In this document: positions 26,679 to 36,001 of the stretch, piece by piece
Position numbering within the stretch: position 1 is the first letter of the stretch
Layout of the letters: each line of letters opens with the position of its first letter
Assembly: GCF_003224335.1 (NCBI RefSeq)
Contig: NZ_QKLF01000004.1
Span: 372,001-436,000, forward strand
Direction: 5' to 3'
DNA: 64,000 nucleotides
Source: Curtobacterium sp. MCJR17_055
Lineage (GTDB): Bacteria > Actinomycetota > Actinomycetes > Actinomycetales > Microbacteriaceae
Program-made: the position numbers and the translations under genes
Notes under the pieces: generated by a model
The model's database searches: none
The model's input: only the letters and a program-made list of their open reading frames with translations
Told to the model about the DNA's origin: nothing

Positions 26679-27119
26679 TCACCAGTGCCGGTAGCGGTCC
26701 GGTGCCAGGTCCCACGGGTCCTTGTCGATGAGCTCGGCCACGGCGCGGAACACCGCGGTCTCGACGACGATGCGCCGGTCCACGTCGTCCTTCTCCGGGC
26801 TGTGCGTCACGCGCTCCACCGGGATCCGGAACACCGTGACGCGGCGGCCGTCCCGGTCGATCCGCCACCGCGGCAGAGCGTCGGGGAGCGTCGCGTCGTG
26901 CGGCATGTCCGCGACCTGGAACACGACCCCGGCGAGCTCCTCCGGCCAGAGGCCGACCAGGTAGTGCGCGGTGTCGCCGACGACGCGGTCGAAGACCTCG
27001 GCGCGGGTCGTCACGGGTGCGAGTTCGGGACCGGTGACGCTCGAGCGGTACCCCCGGCCGTGCCGGGAACGCCCGCGAGCACGGTCGACCCGCGGGACGG
27101 GAGGGGGCTTGCGACGCAT
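26679..27119 (-). CDS. Rv3259-like protein, annotated in relatives as metallopeptidase family
   Basis: The 146-residue protein has a basic N-terminus (RRKPPPVPRVDRARGRSRHG) and a conserved core with DTAHYLVGLWPEELAGVVF, RVTVFRIPVERV and the end FRAVAELIDKDPWDLAPDRY. From memory, this matches the small proteins placed next to DUF3499 in many actinobacteria, which are labelled metallopeptidase family. I see no HExxH zinc motif, so peptidase activity is doubtful. The ATG at 27119 follows TACGAT by 6 nt. It is divergent from the DUF3499 gene, the same arrangement as Rv3258c/Rv3259. Confidence 0.75.
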   Translation of the reverse strand: MRRKPPPVPRVDRARGRSRHGRGYRSSVTGPELAPVTTRAEVFDRVVGDTAHYLVGLWPEELAGVVFQVADMPHDATLPDALPRWRIDRDGRRVTVFRIPVERVTHSPEKDDVDRRIVVETAVFRAVAELIDKDPWDLAPDRYRHW

Positions 27120-27125
27120 CCGCCC

Positions 27126-27131
27126 ATCGTA
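27126..27131 (-). promoter_or_regulatory. -10-like TACGAT, leaderless spacing
   Basis: Minus-strand hexamer, 6 nt before the ATG at 27119. Confidence 0.5.
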
Positions 27132-27158
27132 CGCGGCGGCCCCCACGGCGGCTGCCGG

Positions 27159-27164
27159 TAGGGT
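27159..27164 (+). promoter_or_regulatory. -10-like TAGGGT for the DUF3499 gene
   Basis: The hexamer ends 10 nt before the ATG at 27175. With the minus-strand TACGAT 28 nt away it makes a compact divergent promoter pair. Confidence 0.5.
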
Positions 27165-27174
27165 CGCAGACGGT

Positions 27175-27402
27175 ATGGACGTACGGATCTGCAGCAAGGT
27201 CGCCTGTGGCGCGGGCGCCTCGGCGACCCTGACGTACGACTACGCCGACTCCATGGTGGTCGTCGGACCGCTGTCCACGCGCGTCGAACCGCACGGCTAC
27301 GACCTCTGCGCCCGGCACGCCGCGACGCTCCGGGTGCCGCGGGGATGGCAGGTCGTCCGCCGCGACCCGCCGCCGAGGACCCCGGACCGCACCCCGTCCT
27401 GA
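27175..27402 (+). CDS. DUF3499 family small zinc-ribbon-like protein
   Basis: This 75-residue protein has Cys6, Cys11, Cys45 and His48 (ICSKVAC ... LCARHA), a spacing that would suit one zinc ion. The rest is a compact beta fold (TLTYDYADSMVVVGPL) and a proline-rich tail. The family is conserved through actinobacteria and its function is unknown. The start at 27175 is set by the TAGGGT hexamer and by the match of the first residues to the family. ahcY starts 33 nt downstream. Confidence 0.85.
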   Translation: MDVRICSKVACGAGASATLTYDYADSMVVVGPLSTRVEPHGYDLCARHAATLRVPRGWQVVRRDPPPRTPDRTPS

Positions 27403-27435
27403 CCCGGGTCCGGAGACCGTGGGAGACTGGTCCCC

Positions 27436-28914
<1,479 letters not shown>

Positions 28915-28942
28915 CGCCGGCGCCGGCTCGCGTCCGCGTGGC

Positions 28943-29812
28943 TCAGCGCGGGAAGCCGGGCGGGCGGGCGCCCGCCACACCGGTGGCCGTGTCGAGCGCG
29001 CGCAGCCGGGAGCTGAACGCCCGGGCGTCGCGCTGTCGTCGGAGCGCCACGACACCGGCCAGGAACTCCTCCGGCGGCACCGGCGGGACCGGGTGCGCGT
29101 ACTCGGCGACCTCGGCCGCGAGGGCGCGGGCTGCGGCGTCCCGGTGCGCCGGCTGTACGGACGCGGCCCCGCGGAAGAACGCCCCGAGCCGGTTCTCGAG
29201 CCGCTGGGGCAGCGCTCGGACGTCGGCCACGCGGGCCCAGCCGGCCAGTGACGGCGGCAGGGACACCGACGGGGCAGCGGAGCGCGGGAGTCGTTCGTGC
29301 TGGACCACGGTGCCGGCGAGCAGGTCGCCGAGGCGGCGCGGTCGGGAGCCGAACAGGGCGACCACGAGCGCGAGCGACCCGACGGTGCCCCAGAGCTCGA
29401 GCAGACCGACCAGCGACCGGGTGAAGGCGTGGCGGAAGGACACCGCGCCGCCGTCGAGCCGGACCACCCGCGTCCCGAGCGCGTACCGCCCGACGCTCTT
29501 GCCCCGGGTCGCCGTCTCGACGGCCGCGGGGACGAGCACGAACACGGTCACGACGACGGCGATCTGCGACGCGGCCGCCCAGGCGTCGTCGATACCTGTC
29601 GGCCAGACGCGCGACAGGCCGATGAGCAACATCACGAGGAGCGCGCCGAGGGAGAGCGCGTCGAGGAGCGCCGCCGCGAGACGGAGCACGATGCCCGCCG
29701 GGACGACGTCGAGCGCCACCGCCTCGCCGACGACGAGTGCGTCGTTGGTGTCGTCGAGCGCGCGGACGAAGCGTCCGTCCGCCAGGTCGCGGGGCGTGCT
29801 GCGCTTCGGCAT
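28943..29812 (-). CDS. RDD family membrane protein
   Basis: The 289-residue protein has the RDD pattern: LRLAAALLDALSLGALLVML with Arg and Asp in the first helix, a second helix pair around residues 75-110, and TRGKSVGRYALGTRVVRLDG before the third helix. The N-terminal ~40 residues and the C-terminal ~90 residues (LPQRLENRLGAFFRG) look cytosolic. RDD proteins are proposed to be transporters or channels, some for Na+/Li+ exchange, but the substrate here is unknown. It is divergent from the SpoIIM gene; the pair belongs with the MoxR/DUF58 cluster. The ATG at 29812 follows CAGAAT by 6 nt. Confidence 0.85.
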   Translation of the reverse strand: MPKRSTPRDLADGRFVRALDDTNDALVVGEAVALDVVPAGIVLRLAAALLDALSLGALLVMLLIGLSRVWPTGIDDAWAAASQIAVVVTVFVLVPAAVETATRGKSVGRYALGTRVVRLDGGAVSFRHAFTRSLVGLLELWGTVGSLALVVALFGSRPRRLGDLLAGTVVQHERLPRSAAPSVSLPPSLAGWARVADVRALPQRLENRLGAFFRGAASVQPAHRDAAARALAAEVAEYAHPVPPVPPEEFLAGVVALRRQRDARAFSSRLRALDTATGVAGARPPGFPR

Positions 29813-29934
29813 GGGATCATTCTGGCGGAAGCGTGCCACGAGCGGCAGGACGGGCTCGACACGGTGATGGTGGAGGCGACGTCCCGGCCGACGCCGTGAC
29901 GGCCGTCGGCGGCGGAGGACCGAGGGGGAGACGG

Positions 29935-30930
29935 ATGGACCTGGACGCGTACGCGGACGTGCACCGCGAGCGGTGGACGGAGCTCGACCGGCTCGCCCGG
30001 CGCCGCCCGTCCTCCGGTGCCGACGTCGACCGCCTGGTCGCCGGGTACCAGGCCGCCGCGACCGACCTCGCGCGGATCCGGGCCGCCGCGCCCCGGTCCG
30101 CCACGGGGGACCGGCTGTCCCTGACCCTGCACCGTGCCCGGCTCCGGTTCACCGGGACACCGGCCGACCCGCTGACCGTGCTGACCAGGTTCTTCGCACT
30201 GCAGCTGCCCGCAGCGCTGTACCGCATCCGCTGGGTGACCATCTGGGTCGCGGTCGCCACCGTCCTCGTCGCGGGCATCACGGCCGTCTGGATCGCCTCC
30301 ACACCCGGCGCCGTCGCCACCTTCGGCACGGACGCCGCGCTCCGGCAGTACGCGACGCAGGACTTCGTCGACTACTACTCGGACCACGGCCTCGGTGCCT
30401 TCACCGCGCAGGTGTGGACGAACAACGCGTACATCGCGGCCAGCATGGTCGCGTTCGGGATCACCGGACTGTTCGTGCCGTACGCGATCATGCAGAACGC
30501 GGTCAGCCTCGGTGTCTCGGCGTCGATCATGCACTCGCAGGGGCGGCTCGGCGACTTCTTCCTCTACATCGCGCCGCACGGGCAGCTCGAGCTGTACTCG
30601 ATCTTCCTCGCGGGCGGTGCCGGCCTCATGATCGCCTGGTCGTGGATCGCCCCCGGTGCCCGGACCCGCGCGCAGGCCCTCGCCGAGGACGGGCGGGCGC
30701 TCATCACGGTCGCGATCGGGCTCGTGCTCACGCTGCTGCTGTCCGGCGTCGTCGAGGGCACCGTGACCCGGCAGGAGTGGCCGTGGCCGGTGAAGATCGG
30801 CATCGGGACGGTCGCGCTCGCCCTGGTCCTGGCGTACCAGTGGGTGCTCGGCGGTCGGGCGTACCGGGCGGGGGAGCGCGGGGACCTCGACGAGTTCGAC
30901 CGCGGCGCCGCGGCGATCGTCGCGGGCTGA
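29935..30930 (+). CDS. SpoIIM/DUF95-type membrane protein
   Basis: The 331-residue protein begins with a cytosolic helical region (MDLDAYADVHRERWTELDRL) and has about six membrane helices, with the family segment FTAQVWTNNAYIAASMVAFG and LGDFFLYIAPHGQLELYSIF. It is related to the stage II sporulation protein M of endospore formers, but in actinobacteria the gene goes with RDD, MoxR and DUF58 genes and has no link to spores. AGGGGGAG lies 5 nt before the ATG. The next gene is convergent, after a 38-bp tandem repeat array. Confidence 0.87.
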   Translation: MDLDAYADVHRERWTELDRLARRRPSSGADVDRLVAGYQAAATDLARIRAAAPRSATGDRLSLTLHRARLRFTGTPADPLTVLTRFFALQLPAALYRIRWVTIWVAVATVLVAGITAVWIASTPGAVATFGTDAALRQYATQDFVDYYSDHGLGAFTAQVWTNNAYIAASMVAFGITGLFVPYAIMQNAVSLGVSASIMHSQGRLGDFFLYIAPHGQLELYSIFLAGGAGLMIAWSWIAPGARTRAQALAEDGRALITVAIGLVLTLLLSGVVEGTVTRQEWPWPVKIGIGTVALALVLAYQWVLGGRAYRAGERGDLDEFDRGAAAIVAG

Positions 30931-31339
30931 TCCGGTCCGCGGCCGCGCCCGGCGCCCGGCCACCGGCCACCGGCGGTCAGCGGCCCGCGACTGACCGCTC
31001 CGGGGCGGTGCACAGCGTCCGCCGCGACCGACCGCTCCGCGGCTGTGCGCCGCGCCCTGCCCGTTCCGGACCCGTGCGCCGCGTCCGCCGCGCCCTGCCC
31101 GTTCCGGACCCGTGCGCCGCGTCCGCCGCGCCCTGCCCGTTCCGGACCCGTGCGCCGCGTCCGCCGCGCCCTGCCCGTTCCGGACCCGTGCGCCGCGTCC
31201 GCCGCGCCCTGCCCGTTCCGGACCCGTGCGCCGCGTCCGCCGCGCCCTGCCCGTTCCGGACCCGTGCGCCGCGTCCGCCGCGCCCTGCTCGCTCCGGACC
31301 CGTGCGCCGCGTCCGTCGCGACCCGCCCGCCGGACCGGG
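30931..31339. repeat. 38-bp minisatellite in a convergent intergenic region
   Basis: This 409-nt gap holds no gene. Near-identical 38-bp units, each beginning GCGTCCGCCG and containing GCCCGTTCCGGACCC, start at 31081, 31119, 31157, 31195, 31233 and 31271. A shorter copy lies at ~31043-31080 and a decayed part at 31309-31325. The period is not a multiple of three, so all frames stay open by chance; this creates long false reading frames on both strands. The first 100 nt after the SpoIIM stop are plain GC-rich sequence with short relatives of the unit. Confidence 0.9.
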
Positions 31340-32863
31340 TCAGAGCCTCCCGGACGCCTTCGCCCGGATGTACGCGTCCGCGGTGCGCGGTGGGACGTCC
31401 TCGGGCAGCCCCCGCACCACCTCGGCACCCGCGCGTCTGGCGACGTCCGCGACGCCGTCGGCGTCGAGGAGCGTCCGTTCCGCGGCGGCGCGTCGGTACA
31501 CCTGCTCCGCGTCCTTCCGCGACCAGCCGTCCCGCACCGACCGGCCGTCCAGCACTGACCAGCCGTCCCGCACCGACCAGCCGTCCAGCCGTGACGAGCC
31601 GAGCCGATGCGACGACCCGGTCCGGCGACCCGTCGGGGCTCCGTCTCCGGCCCGGTCCCTGGCAGCGCGCCCGGTCCCGTCGCGTCCGGTCCGGTCTCGT
31701 CCGGCGCGCCGACCCGCCGCGTCCGCCCCGCCCCCGTCCGTCGTCCCACCGGTCGCGGCCATCCGCACCACGGCGGGGTCCTCGACCGACGTGACGACCA
31801 CGGCGTGCCGACGGCCGAGCACGGGCAGCACCGCGAGCAGGTCGCCGGACGCGCCCACCGAGTCGAGGCTCGTCGCGAGCACCACGAGTGCCCGCTGCGT
31901 CGTCACCGCGTCGACGATCGCCGGGACGGCCGCCCAATCGGTGGCCCGGAGCCCGGGCTCGGCGGTGGCCAGGGTCTCCCCGAACCGCTGCACGACGTCC
32001 GCCCGGGTGGCGCCGTGCACGCGACCCCGGACGGTGTCGTCGAGCACCACGAGGTCGACCCGGTCCCCGGCAGCGGCGGCGAGCGCCCCGACGAGCAGCG
32101 CCGTCTCGATCGCGGTGTCCAGGCGGGGCTCGTCGTCGACCCGTCCGGCTCCGGCACGACCGGCGTCGACGACGACCACGACCCGGCGGTCGCGCTCCGG
32201 CCGCCAGGTGCGCACAACGAGGTCCTGCCGCCGGGCCGTGGCACGCCAGTCGATCGACCGGACGTCGTCCCCGCGGACGTAGTCGCGGAGGGAGTCGAAC
32301 TCGGTACCGTGCCCGCGCAGCTGCAGGGTCGTCTCGCCGTCGAGTTCCCGCAGGCGGGCCAGGCGTGACGGCAGGTGTCGCCGCGACCGGAACGGCGGGG
32401 TGACCACCAGGGCGTCCGGCGCAGCGACGACCCGTTGCCGCGCGGCGAGTCCGAGTGGGCCGGCTGCCCGGAGCGCGATCCCGGCGGTGGTGCGTCGGCC
32501 GCGACGGAAGGGGGCGAACCGCATCCGGGCGGTGCGGCGCTCGCCTCCGGGCACGGTCATCGGGATCCGACGCGGTCCGTGGCCGGCCGAGGGCTCCCAC
32601 ATGTCCCGGACCACCGCCCGCAGCACCCGCCGACCGTCGTTGGCGAGCACCAGCGTCCCCTCGGCCGTGGTGTCGCGGCGGGCGAGGCGGGGCATCCGGC
32701 GTTCCACCCGCACCAGCCGCAGGTCGGCCGCCAGCACGAGGTCGACGGCGGCGGCGAGCACCACGAGGCCGATCCACGCGAGACCGCCCCACCCGCTGCC
32801 GAGCAACACGGTGGGGACGATCGCGACGGCGAGGAGCGCGACGAACCGACCGGTGACGGCCAC
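31340..32863 (-). CDS. DUF58 domain protein (MoxR partner)
   Basis: This 507-residue protein starts with two membrane helices (RFVALLAVAIVPTVLLGSGW and ~25-45), followed by a beta-rich region and the DUF58 block GTEFDSLRDYVRGDDVRSIDW with RDLVVRTWRPERDRRV-type continuation. A von Willebrand A-like fold follows (VVVVDAGRAGAG, VVLATSLDS). Residues ~400-450 are a low-complexity Asp/Arg/Gly insert with repeated RDGWS and GRDRTG, not usual for the family. It is thought to work with the MoxR ATPase as a chaperone-like assembly pair at the membrane. The GTG start overlaps the moxR stop by one base (TAGTG). Confidence 0.87.
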   Translation of the reverse strand: MAVTGRFVALLAVAIVPTVLLGSGWGGLAWIGLVVLAAAVDLVLAADLRLVRVERRMPRLARRDTTAEGTLVLANDGRRVLRAVVRDMWEPSAGHGPRRIPMTVPGGERRTARMRFAPFRRGRRTTAGIALRAAGPLGLAARQRVVAAPDALVVTPPFRSRRHLPSRLARLRELDGETTLQLRGHGTEFDSLRDYVRGDDVRSIDWRATARRQDLVVRTWRPERDRRVVVVVDAGRAGAGRVDDEPRLDTAIETALLVGALAAAAGDRVDLVVLDDTVRGRVHGATRADVVQRFGETLATAEPGLRATDWAAVPAIVDAVTTQRALVVLATSLDSVGASGDLLAVLPVLGRRHAVVVTSVEDPAVVRMAATGGTTDGGGADAAGRRAGRDRTGRDGTGRAARDRAGDGAPTGRRTGSSHRLGSSRLDGWSVRDGWSVLDGRSVRDGWSRKDAEQVYRRAAAERTLLDADGVADVARRAGAEVVRGLPEDVPPRTADAYIRAKASGRL

Positions 32864-33858
32864 TAGATCGGCACCCGGACCTGCTCGAGCACCTGCTGCA
32901 GCACGCCGTCCGCCCCGACACCCTCGAGTTCGGCGTCGGGCGCGATGCGGAGCCGGTGCCGCCAGACGGGCAGGAGCATCGCCTGCACGTGGTCGGGCGT
33001 GATGGCGTCGTAGCCGGTCAGCCAGGCCCAGGCCTTCGCAGCGGCGAGGAGCGCGGTCGACCCGCGCGGGCTCACCCCGACGCGGACGGACGGTGCCTGC
33101 CGGGTGGCACGGGCCAGGTCGACCACGTACGCGAGCACGTCGTCCCGGGCACCGACGGCCTGTACGGCGCGCTGCGCGGCACGGACCTCGTCGACGCCGA
33201 CGACGGGCACGATGCCGGCGGAACGGACGTCCCGCGCCACGAACCCGTCGGCGTGCCGGCGGAGGACCTGCCACTCGACGTCGCGCGGTGGCAGGTCGAG
33301 CGTGAGCTTCATGAGGAAACGGTCGAGCTGCGCCTCCGGGAGCGTGTACGTCCCCTCGAACTCGATGGGGTTCATCGTCGCCGCGACGAAGAACGGGTCG
33401 GGCAGCGGCCGGGCGGCACCGTCGACGCTGACCTGGCGTTCCTCCATGGCCTCGAGCAGCGCGGACTGCGTCTTCGGGGGCGTCCGGTTCACCTCGTCCG
33501 CGAGCAGCACGTTCGTGAACACCGGTCCCTCGCGGAACGGGAACGTCCCGGTCGAGGCGTCGTACACGAGCGAGCCGGTGACGTCGCCGGGCATCAGGTC
33601 CGGTGTGAACTGGATGCGCTTCGTGTCGAGCGACATCGCCGCCGCGAGGCTCCGCACGAGCAGGGTCTTCGCGACGCCGGGGACGCCCTCGAGCAGGACG
33701 TGTCCCTGCGCGAGCAGACCCACGATCATGCCGGAGACCGCGCCCTCCTGGCCGACGACGGCCTTGCCGACCTCGGTGCGGACGCGACCGAGGACCTCGC
33801 GCAGGGGGTCGCCGCCCGAGCGGGGCCCGGGTGCGGGTGTGGTGGGCAGGTCGGTCAC
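32863..33858 (-). CDS. MoxR-type AAA+ ATPase
   Basis: The 331-residue cytosolic ATPase has Walker A LLEGVPGVAKTLLVRS, Walker B NVLLADEVNRTPPKTQSALL, sensor 1 FFVAATMNPIEFEGTY and the sensor 2 region SPRGSTALLAAAKAWA. MoxR proteins remodel or insert cofactors into partners, generally von Willebrand A-domain proteins such as the DUF58 product coded directly after it. The GTG at 33858 has AGGAGGA 6 nt upstream and overlaps the DUF4350 stop by GTGA; the frame is open upstream but only as antisense or overlap sequence. Confidence 0.92.
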   Translation of the reverse strand: MTDLPTTPAPGPRSGGDPLREVLGRVRTEVGKAVVGQEGAVSGMIVGLLAQGHVLLEGVPGVAKTLLVRSLAAAMSLDTKRIQFTPDLMPGDVTGSLVYDASTGTFPFREGPVFTNVLLADEVNRTPPKTQSALLEAMEERQVSVDGAARPLPDPFFVAATMNPIEFEGTYTLPEAQLDRFLMKLTLDLPPRDVEWQVLRRHADGFVARDVRSAGIVPVVGVDEVRAAQRAVQAVGARDDVLAYVVDLARATRQAPSVRVGVSPRGSTALLAAAKAWAWLTGYDAITPDHVQAMLLPVWRHRLRIAPDAELEGVGADGVLQQVLEQVRVPI

Positions 33859-35231
33859 GGTCGTCCTCCTGGTGGTGTGGGCGGGGTCGGTGTCGTGGAC
33901 GGGGGTGTCGGCGGTGCGGCCCGGCCGGCGACGCCGTCCCGGGGACCGCGCCGCGCGGGCGCACCTGTGGGGGGAGTGCGGGTCGCGTCGTCGGTGGTCC
34001 TCGGCGGAGCCGTCCGGGAGGCTCGGCGCACGTCCCCGGACACGGCCAGGCCGACCGCGTCCTCCAGGTCGTCGAGGGCGGTCGCGCCGGCGACGAGCGC
34101 ACGGTCGTCGCCGGTGGGCCCGCCGACGAGCACCGCTCCGACCTGCCCGACCGGTCGGCCGGTCACGGCGGCGGTCCGGCGCACCACCTCGTCGACGTGT
34201 GCGGAGCGGGGCAGACCGAGCTGCCGCCCGATCCGGCGGAGCGCGGCGATCCGGAGCGTGTCGAGCGTGTGCGTCCGGTCGCGGACCCGCACGGCGAGGC
34301 GCGCGCGTCCCTCGGTGGTCTCGGCGGCACGGACCACGACCGGCAGGTGTTCGACCACGAGGGGGCCGAGCCGTCGGCCGCGCCAGACCGCCGCGGCGAC
34401 CGCCACGACGCCGAGCACGCCGATCGCGCTCGGGACCCACGGCGGAGCGAGGTCGCCGAGCGAGGGAGCGGCGTCGGCGCTCCCGGCCGTCGGCACGTAC
34501 CAGACCAGGTCCTCCTGACTGCCGAGCAGACCGAGCGCCAGGGCCGCGTTGCCCGCACGGGTCACGGTGTCGTTCCGGAAGGCCGCCGTCGTGCCGACGA
34601 CGGTGACGTGCCCGGCTGGGGTCGCCGTGCGGAGGAGGCCCCACCGACGGTCCGCTCCGGTGCCGGACGGGACGCAGCGGACCACGTCGGGGTCGTCGGT
34701 CGCGTAGGTGACCCCGGCGGTGCTGACGGACCCGGCGTCGCGGGCGGCCGGGATCGCGCACGACGCGGTCGACGCCGTGGTGTCCGTCGAGGACGCGCCG
34801 GCCGGACGCGCGTCGAGGCCGAACGCCTCCAGGACGGCGGGGTCGGTGGTGACGAGGACCACGTCGGCCGCGGTCCTCGCGATGCGGCGGGCGACGGACG
34901 GGGCGAGCACCCCGGCCGAGTCGTCCACCAGGACGGTGCCCTCGCCGCTGCCGATCCGGTCGGCGTCGGAGACGACCGTGACCTCGGTGCCCTGCTCGCC
35001 GAGGACCCGCACCAGTGCCCGCGAGCCGCTGCCCGTCGTCGACGACGGGTCGAGCGGGACGTCCGACGGCTGCTGGCCGGGACCGACGGCGGCGGTCAGG
35101 ACCGCCAGGAGCAGCCCGACGACGACCACCGCGGCCCAGGCACCGATGCGCAGGGCACGGTCACGCGGGGTCGGCCCGGTCGGGGCGGCAGCCGCTCCGG
35201 CCGGTGCCGCCGGCGTCGCGGTGGTGCTCAT
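33855..35231 (-). CDS. DUF4350 domain membrane protein
   Basis: The 458-residue protein has a membrane helix at ~30-52 (GAWAAVVVVGLLLAVLTAAV), an extracytoplasmic DUF4350-like domain (~60-260: GSRALVRVLGEQGTEVTVV, GTVLVDDSAGVL, TPAGHVTVVG), a second helix near 280 (SAIGVLGVVAVAAAVWRG) and a cytosolic tail ending in a Pro/Thr-rich stretch. Such proteins are coded with DUF4129, MoxR and DUF58 genes. Both ends overlap neighbours by 4 nt, so translation is coupled. No enzyme motif is seen. Confidence 0.85.
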   Translation of the reverse strand: MSTTATPAAPAGAAAAPTGPTPRDRALRIGAWAAVVVVGLLLAVLTAAVGPGQQPSDVPLDPSSTTGSGSRALVRVLGEQGTEVTVVSDADRIGSGEGTVLVDDSAGVLAPSVARRIARTAADVVLVTTDPAVLEAFGLDARPAGASSTDTTASTASCAIPAARDAGSVSTAGVTYATDDPDVVRCVPSGTGADRRWGLLRTATPAGHVTVVGTTAAFRNDTVTRAGNAALALGLLGSQEDLVWYVPTAGSADAAPSLGDLAPPWVPSAIGVLGVVAVAAAVWRGRRLGPLVVEHLPVVVRAAETTEGRARLAVRVRDRTHTLDTLRIAALRRIGRQLGLPRSAHVDEVVRRTAAVTGRPVGQVGAVLVGGPTGDDRALVAGATALDDLEDAVGLAVSGDVRRASRTAPPRTTDDATRTPPTGAPARRGPRDGVAGRAAPPTPPSTTPTPPTPPGGRP

Positions 35232-36001
35232 GCGTGGACCCCCGGGTCGGCGTCCGTCCGGTCGGCGTCCGTCTGGTCGGCGGGCCGTGCCGGGACAGAG
35301 GGACCCGCCGGGCCGGGAGCGCTGCCGGCGTCGGTGCCGGGCCCTGTGCCAGCGCGGTGTCCGCCCGGGCCGCCGGGGCCGCCCGTCGGGACCGGCCGGG
35401 CGGCGCGCACCGCCGCGGAGGCGTCGAGCACGCGGCGGGCGGTCTCCTCGTCGGCGTCGACCCCGAGGTACCGGACGGCGTCGAAGGCGTCCGACGCGTC
35501 CCGCAGCACGGTGCCGAGGGTGGGGAACGGCACCGTGGCGCGGTCTGCGATGGCGCGGGCGGTGGCCCCCGGGACCACCGTGACCAGGTCCCGTTCGGCG
35601 AGACCCCGGGCCAGCGCGCGGTACCCCTCGAGCACCGCGGTCGACCAGTCCCCGGCCCGGAACGCCGCGCTGGCCGCAGCGGCGACGGCGCTCGCCGAGC
35701 GGAGGTCGTCGTCGTCGAACACCCCGCCCGGGTCCTCGCCGCGCAGCCGTGCTCGTCGACGCGGCAGCCCGCGGGTGACCACGACGAGCACCACGACGGC
35801 GACGAGCACGACGACCGCGATCACGAGCAGGGTCCGCCCGAACGTGGTGGAGCCGCCACCGTCCGGCAGCAGGGACCCGAGCCAGTCGAGGAAGGCCCGG
35901 GAGGCGCGGTCCCACCAGGTCTCCTGCGCCCCGCGGTACTCGGCGCGGCCGAGCTCCTGCTCGAGCAGGCGGCGGGCCTCGTCCGGGTCGACCGCGGTCA
36001 C
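35228..36001 (-). CDS. DUF4129 domain membrane protein
   Basis: This 257-residue protein has an N-terminal cytosolic or external helix (DPDEARRLLEQELGRAEYRG), a transmembrane helix at ~60-82 (TLLVIAVVVLVAVVVLVVVT) and the DUF4129 domain after it (AGDWSTAVLEGYRALARGL, PGATARAIADRA, SDAFDAVRYLG). DUF4129 is also found as the C-terminal part of transglutaminase-like proteins. The tail is Gly/Pro/Asp-rich. GTGA overlaps join it to the genes on both sides. Confidence 0.85.
   Translation of the reverse strand: MTAVDPDEARRLLEQELGRAEYRGAQETWWDRASRAFLDWLGSLLPDGGGSTTFGRTLLVIAVVVLVAVVVLVVVTRGLPRRRARLRGEDPGGVFDDDDLRSASAVAAAASAAFRAGDWSTAVLEGYRALARGLAERDLVTVVPGATARAIADRATVPFPTLGTVLRDASDAFDAVRYLGVDADEETARRVLDASAAVRAARPVPTGGPGGPGGHRAGTGPGTDAGSAPGPAGPSVPARPADQTDADRTDADPGVHA

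Noticed and set aside
27403-27435. SAH or SAM riboswitch before ahcY
   Set aside because: Only 33 nt separate the genes and the promoter-like GAGACT is 7 nt from the start, leaving no room for an aptamer.
31043-31325. CRISPR-like array
   Set aside because: The 38-bp units are joined directly with no unique spacers and there are no cas genes.
30564-32921. Very long minus-strand frame through the 38-bp repeats
   Set aside because: It is kept open by the repeat sequence in all frames and overlaps the DUF58 gene in the wrong frame; amino-acid content is low-complexity Arg/Gly/Ala.
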